Assembly: GCA_046719715.1 (NCBI GenBank)
Contig: JBDNCJ010000003.1
Coordinates: 37,803 to 101,802 of the forward strand
DNA: 64,000 nt
From: JANWWM01 sp046719715
GTDB taxonomy: Bacteria; Bacteroidota; Chlorobiia; Chlorobiales; Thermochlorobacteraceae
Reading direction: 5' to 3'
Shown here: one piece after another, positions 60,394-64,000 of the stretch
How the letters are laid out: each line of letters opens with the position of its first letter
Numbering within the stretch: the stretch's first letter is position 1
The notes under the pieces: generated by a model
Seen by the model: only the letters and a program-made list of their open reading frames with translations
Database searches by the model: none
What the model was told of the DNA's origin: nothing
Made by a program: the position numbers and the translations under genes

Positions 60394-61482
60394 ATGTTTC
60401 AAGCGTTGCACCACGCGGTTTTTTCTTCATTTCAATCCTTTCACGACGCGCTTGCTTTACACGGGCTTCCGCCGAAAGTTATTCTGCTCTTCGATCGCCA
60501 TACGCATACCCTTTTTTCACAAAACATTTTTCAAACACTTCAGAAGGCGCGGATTGTGCATCACGCCTTCGTGGTGCCTGCAAGTGAATCGGCAAAAAGT
60601 TTGCGCACGGCGGAGCGGCTTTACGGAGAGTTTATCAAAAGTGGTGTTGACAGAACCACCACACTCGTTGCGGTCGGCGGCGGCGTGGTCGGAGATTTAG
60701 GCGGATTTCTCGCCGCAAGTTATTTGCGCGGCATTCCGCTCGTGCATGTGCCGACGACACTTCTTGCAATGGTCGATAGTGCATTTGGCGGCAAAGTCGC
60801 CGTCAATCATTCGCTCGGAAAAAACATGATTGGCTTCTTTTATCCGCCCGTCTTCACTTTCATCGATGTTTGCTTCCTTAACACTTTGCCGAAGCGCGAC
60901 GTCTATTCAGGGCTTGCCGAAGCGTTCAAATACGCCCTCATTCAAGACGCGCCGTTTTTTCATCATCTTGAATCGCGCTTTGAACGGATTGTTGCGCTTG
61001 AACGCGCCGAGATTGAACGGGTTGTAAAGCGAAGCGTGAAGAACAAAATGCGCATCGTCAAAAAAGATTTCAAAGAAACGCTTGGACTTCGCGCCCTTCT
61101 GAATTTCGGTCATACTTTTGGACATGCGCTCGAAACTATCAGTCAATACAAGGCGTTTCGGCACGGCGAGGCGGTTTTAATCGGAATGCTTTGCGCAACA
61201 ACGCTCTCCAAAAATTTGGGACTGCTCGATAGAATTTCGTTTGAGCGTATTGCTCGCTTCACGAAACGCTTTCCGATTTCGCCTTCGCTTTTGAAGCGGC
61301 ATTTTTTAGACGTGAGAGAATCAGAGATTGAATCCGCGATGCAAAGCGATAAGAAAAAAGAGCGCGGCGTGATTCGCTTCGTCTTGCTTCGCAACATCGG
61401 CGAGGCGTTTTTATGCCGTGAGAAAATTTCTTCGCGGGATATTCGTCGCGCCATTCTCGACGCTAAACATCTTTTGAAATGA
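60394..61482 (+). CDS. aroB: 3-dehydroquinate synthase
   Basis: Second step of the shikimate pathway: cyclises DAHP to 3-dehydroquinate using NAD and a metal ion. The 362-residue protein shows the NAD-binding glycine motif VGGGVVGDLGGF, the VPTTLLAMVDSAFGGKVAVN block, KNMIGFFYPP, and the metal-binding histidines in LNFGHTFGHALE and HGEAV. The ATG at 60394 is favoured because upstream in-frame codons overlap aroK and carry no family sequence. aroK and aroB are consecutive, as in many bacteria. Its stop codon overlaps the start of a tiny membrane ORF (ATGA at 61479-61482). Confidence 0.95.
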   Translation: MFQALHHAVFSSFQSFHDALALHGLPPKVILLFDRHTHTLFSQNIFQTLQKARIVHHAFVVPASESAKSLRTAERLYGEFIKSGVDRTTTLVAVGGGVVGDLGGFLAASYLRGIPLVHVPTTLLAMVDSAFGGKVAVNHSLGKNMIGFFYPPVFTFIDVCFLNTLPKRDVYSGLAEAFKYALIQDAPFFHHLESRFERIVALERAEIERVVKRSVKNKMRIVKKDFKETLGLRALLNFGHTFGHALETISQYKAFRHGEAVLIGMLCATTLSKNLGLLDRISFERIARFTKRFPISPSLLKRHFLDVRESEIESAMQSDKKKERGVIRFVLLRNIGEAFLCREKISSRDIRRAILDAKHLLK

Positions 61483-61598
61483 AACGAGAGACTTTCTACA
61501 AAATCCGCGCATGGTTTTTCCGCATCGTGATTTTCATGATTGTGGTGCAACTCTTGATGGCGATTGGAAAGTGGATTTACAGTTCATTCTTTTTTTAA
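61479..61598 (+). CDS. 39-residue membrane protein coupled to aroB
   Basis: Short frame beginning at the ATG that shares its TGA with the aroB stop, a typical coupling arrangement. The product has a basic N-terminus (MKRETFYKIRAW), one hydrophobic helix of about 18 residues (FFRIVIFMIVVQLLMAIG) and a short aromatic tail (KWIYSSFFF). It ends overlapping the convergent transporter gene by four bases. Composition and topology are those of a real single-pass small protein, positive inside, but homologues are unknown to me. It could equally be a chance frame in a short gap. Confidence 0.5.
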   Translation: MKRETFYKIRAWFFRIVIFMIVVQLLMAIGKWIYSSFFF

Positions 61599-62944
61599 GA
61601 TGCGCTTTGTGGAGCGTCGGCTTGCGATTTTGCCTTTTCCACATTCACAAACAGAAGCACAACCAGTCCGCTCACAAACAGCGCCATCAGCGAGAGAATG
61701 CCATAACGCAATCCGCCAAAGACTTGATTGATAAGACCAAAGAGGAACGGACCAACCCACGACGTACCGCGCTCCGAAAGTTCATAGAACGAGAAGAACG
61801 CCGCTTCTTTGCCTTCGGGAATCATCACCGAAAAGAGGCTTCGGGATAAGGCTTGCGTGCCGCCCATGACGAGTGCAACGACTGCCGCCATTCCCCAAAA
61901 TTCCAATTCGCTTGAAAGAAAATACCACGCATAAATTGTAACCGCGCACCATATCACCAGACAACTTACCACCGCTCGCTTTGCGCCAAATCGTTCGGCG
62001 ATTTTACCGAACAAGGTTGAACCGATGAAGGCGACAATCTGCACCATCAAAATGACTTGAATTAAACTCGATGATTCCATCTTCAATTCTTCTGAACCGA
62101 AAATTGTCGCCACTACGAGAATCGTCTGCACGCCATCGTTGTAGAGCAAATAAGCGACAAGGTATTTGAGCGTTTCAGGCAGTCGCTTGATGTCGCGAAA
62201 GGTTTGTGCAAGTTCTTTTAATCCGATACCCAAAAACGTTTCGCCTTGTTTAAGCGATTGGACGGCATAGCGCGAGCGCACGAGCGCGAATGTGAACATT
62301 GAAAAGCCCAGCCACCACACGCCGGCGGAGGCGAGACAAATTCTCACCGCGTCGCCCGTCGTTAGTCCGAGCGAGTCGCGCATGGTGAAGAAGATGAGAT
62401 TGAGCAGTAACAGCACGCCGCCGCCCAAGTAGCCGAGTCCCCAACCAAATGAGGAAACACGGTCGTGTTGTTCTTTCGTGGCGATGTCGGGAAGGAAGGC
62501 GTTGTAGAAGACCATTGCCGCGCCGAAGGCAATGTTAGCAACGATGTAAGCCGATGCGCCGAACCAATGTCGCCCGTCGTCAAGCCCGATGAGCGTCATG
62601 GTCGCTATCGAGCCAAGTAGCGTGAAGAAGAGCAAGAACTGTTTGCGGCGTTTGGAGTAATCGGCAATCGCACTTAAAAGCGGCAAGAAAAACGCTTGAA
62701 GCAAAACCGAAACCGATGTGCAATAGGCAAACAGCGAATCATATTTGATTGGAATGCCCGCCAAAAAGAGCAAACCGCTTGAATCGCTTGCCGTTTTAGC
62801 CAGTGCAGTGAGATACGGACCTAAGAAGACCGTAACCACCGTCGTGCTAAACGCGCTGACCGCCCAATCATACATTGCCCACCCGAAAATCGTGCGCTTG
62901 TCGTTTTTTGCAGGCACGGCTTGAATCTCTGATGTTGCTTGCAT
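61595..62944 (-). CDS. MFS transporter of the UMF1/Atg22-like family
   Basis: Inner-membrane transporter of 449 residues with about twelve membrane helices. The N-terminal motif GWAMYDWAVSAFSTTVVTVF is characteristic of the UMF1 (Atg22-like) branch, in which bacterial members are mostly uncharacterised and the yeast homologue exports amino acids from the vacuole. A conserved DIATKEQHDRVSSFGWGLGYLGGG stretch follows helix 4, and PEGKEAAFFSFYELSERGTSW lies in the second half. The substrate is unknown. The start is 16 bases after the GlyRS stop, on the same strand, so the two may share a transcript. The 3' end meets the small aroB-linked ORF. Confidence 0.87.
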   Translation of the reverse strand: MQATSEIQAVPAKNDKRTIFGWAMYDWAVSAFSTTVVTVFLGPYLTALAKTASDSSGLLFLAGIPIKYDSLFAYCTSVSVLLQAFFLPLLSAIADYSKRRKQFLLFFTLLGSIATMTLIGLDDGRHWFGASAYIVANIAFGAAMVFYNAFLPDIATKEQHDRVSSFGWGLGYLGGGVLLLLNLIFFTMRDSLGLTTGDAVRICLASAGVWWLGFSMFTFALVRSRYAVQSLKQGETFLGIGLKELAQTFRDIKRLPETLKYLVAYLLYNDGVQTILVVATIFGSEELKMESSSLIQVILMVQIVAFIGSTLFGKIAERFGAKRAVVSCLVIWCAVTIYAWYFLSSELEFWGMAAVVALVMGGTQALSRSLFSVMIPEGKEAAFFSFYELSERGTSWVGPFLFGLINQVFGGLRYGILSLMALFVSGLVVLLFVNVEKAKSQADAPQSAS

Positions 62945-62960
62945 GTTTGGGCGGCGAGGC

Positions 62961-64000
62961 TTACGAGAGTTTTTCCGTTAAAAATGTTTTGACTTGGGAG
63001 AGATTGAGCCGTTCTTGCGCACCGGTGTCGCGATAGCGAACTGTAACCGTTTGGTCGTTGAGTGTCTCGTGGTCGATGGTGAAGCAGAACGGTGTGCCGG
63101 TTTCATCTTGTCGGTAATAGCGTTTTCCGATTGAGCCAGCGTCGTCGTATTGCACTTTGAAATGGCGTTTTAAGTCGTGGTATAGTTTCTCGGCGACTTC
63201 GGGCAAGCCATCTTTTTTCGTCAGCGGAAATATGCCGGCTTTAACGGGTGCAAGTTCAGGTTTGAGTTTCAGAATGACGTGCGTTTCGCCTTCTTCCAGT
63301 TGTTCGGTGTAGGCGTCGCAAAGCACCATCAAGAAATTGCGGTCGCACCCTGCCGATGTTTCCACAACGTAGGGAATGTATTTCTCTTTGGTTTCTGTGT
63401 CGCTATACATCATGTTTTTGCCCGAATACTCTTGATGTCGGCGTAAATCAAAATCGGTGCGCGAGTGAATGCCCTCGATTTCTTCTGTGCCAAATGGAAA
63501 CTTGTATTTGATGTCGTAAGCGGCGTCGGCATAGTGCGCGAGTTTTTCGTGCTGATACCACACAAGATTTTCAGGTTTGATGCCCAGCTGCTCGATGTGC
63601 CAGTTCATTCGTTTTTCTTTCCACATCTCGAAGGCTTCTAATTGCGTGCCCGGCTTAACGAAATACTGCATTTCCATCTGCTCAAATTCAATCATTCGGA
63701 AAATGAAATTGCCTTTAACGATTTCATTTCGGAACGCTTTGCCGATTTGCGCAATGCCGAAGGGCACTTTCATGCGCGCCGACTCTCTGACGGTGTGGAA
63801 GTTGACGAAAATGCCTTGCGCCGTTTCAGGTCGGAGGTAAACGATGCCGGCGTCGTCTGCCACTGCGCCCAACTTTGACGAGAACATGAGGTTGAACTGC
63901 CGCACTTCGGTCCAATTAAACGCGCCTGAATCGGGCGATTTAATTTGTTCTTTGATGATGAGGTCGTAAAGTGCTTTCGTCATATCGTCGCTGTTCTGCG
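62961..64000 (-). CDS. glyS: Glycyl-tRNA synthetase, C-terminal part
   Basis: Class II aminoacyl-tRNA synthetase of the single-chain (alpha2, archaeal/eukaryotic-like) type that charges tRNA-Gly. The frame stays open to the right edge, so the N-terminus, including motif 1, is missing; the ATG at 63983 is internal, with QNSDD read just upstream. Visible are GIVYLRPETAQGIFVNF and FGIAQIGKAFRNEI of motif 2, FRMIEFEQMEMQYF, and the anticodon-binding domain beginning near VKAGIFPLTKKDGLPE. The C-terminus ends FLTEKLS. No damage is seen. It lies upstream of the UMF1-like transporter on the same strand. Confidence 0.95.
   Translation of the reverse strand, partial: QNSDDMTKALYDLIIKEQIKSPDSGAFNWTEVRQFNLMFSSKLGAVADDAGIVYLRPETAQGIFVNFHTVRESARMKVPFGIAQIGKAFRNEIVKGNFIFRMIEFEQMEMQYFVKPGTQLEAFEMWKEKRMNWHIEQLGIKPENLVWYQHEKLAHYADAAYDIKYKFPFGTEEIEGIHSRTDFDLRRHQEYSGKNMMYSDTETKEKYIPYVVETSAGCDRNFLMVLCDAYTEQLEEGETHVILKLKPELAPVKAGIFPLTKKDGLPEVAEKLYHDLKRHFKVQYDDAGSIGKRYYRQDETGTPFCFTIDHETLNDQTVTVRYRDTGAQERLNLSQVKTFLTEKLS

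Noticed and set aside
1..64000. CRISPR arrays, transposases, phage structural genes and rRNA.
   Set aside because: No spaced identical repeats, no transposase or integrase-type motifs and no rRNA sequence were recognised on either strand.

Overview
This 64 kb window is a gene-dense bacterial chromosome segment, cut through a gene at each end: a 5'-nucleotidase on the left and glycyl-tRNA synthetase on the right. It looks like a Bacteroidota/Chlorobiota genome, most likely on the Chlorobiota (green sulfur bacteria, Chloroherpeton, Ignavibacteria) side. The evidence is a type IX secretion C-terminal sorting domain of the QNYPNPFNP type, an atpD-atpC pair standing apart from the other ATP synthase genes, two sites that fit the Bacteroidota-type promoter TTG-N19-TAnnTTTG exactly, a Bacteroidota-style Crp/Fnr regulator, and generally weak Shine-Dalgarno sequences. 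The species cannot be named from the sequence alone.

Layout. 1-4404: end of a nucleotidase, then an AT-richer restriction-modification island (MjaI-like endonuclease, an N4-cytosine methyltransferase with an unusual C-terminal extension, and a second methyltransferase). 4745-7122: outer-membrane beta-barrel, AlbA_2/Schlafen-type regulator, lipoprotein. 7234-12142: fused folate enzyme PabB-PabC, then a complete Rsb/SpoIIA-style partner-switching trio (PP2C phosphatase, STAS antagonist, HATPase kinase). 12303-16695: histidine ammonia-lyase, tRNA-Thr(CGU), atpDC, LD-carboxypeptidase. 16714-19755: CtpE-like P-type ATPase and an unknown membrane protein. 19915-25299: class I fumarase, thioesterase, type II dehydroquinase, then a TPR protein and a PpiD-type foldase on the other strand. 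25434-33860: glycosyltransferase, a frameshifted DUF2887 gene, methylmalonyl-CoA mutase-type large subunit, a run of M16-like protein, MoxR ATPase and M23 peptidase, and a coupled UDP-glucuronate decarboxylase/Crp pair. 33987-37603: two tandem TPR-HTH regulators whose 3' ends are identical over 529 bp. 37680-45477: phenylalanine hydroxylase, T9SS-exported protein, nonaheme cytochrome c, M61 peptidase, Der GTPase. 45608-52202: a tightly packed four-gene cluster (DUF429, unknown, DUF4032 kinase-like, unknown membrane coiled-coil protein), then a cNMP/CBS/nucleotidyltransferase protein and an intact DUF2887 gene. 52283-64000: an SdhB gene lacking about 100 internal codons, isoaspartyl peptidase, amino-acid permease, an unknown repeat protein followed by an SbcC-like ATPase, aroK-aroB with a tiny coupled membrane ORF, an Atg22/UMF1-type transporter, GlyRS.

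How the genes connect. Shikimate/chorismate use is well represented (aroQ, aroK, aroB, pabBC), as are aromatic and histidine amino-acid conversion (phhA, hutH) and central energy metabolism (fumarase, sdhB, atpDC, mutase). Envelope and export functions recur (beta-barrel, PpiD, T9SS cargo, M23, LdcA, M61).

The items most deserving follow-up are the identical tails of the twin TPR regulators, the four-gene DUF4032 cluster, the internally deleted sdhB, the M16-like protein without a zinc site next to MoxR, and the unknown protein paired with SbcC. An 81-bp imperfect inverted repeat occurs in two gaps, with shorter or degenerate relatives in others. No CRISPR array, transposase or prophage was seen.
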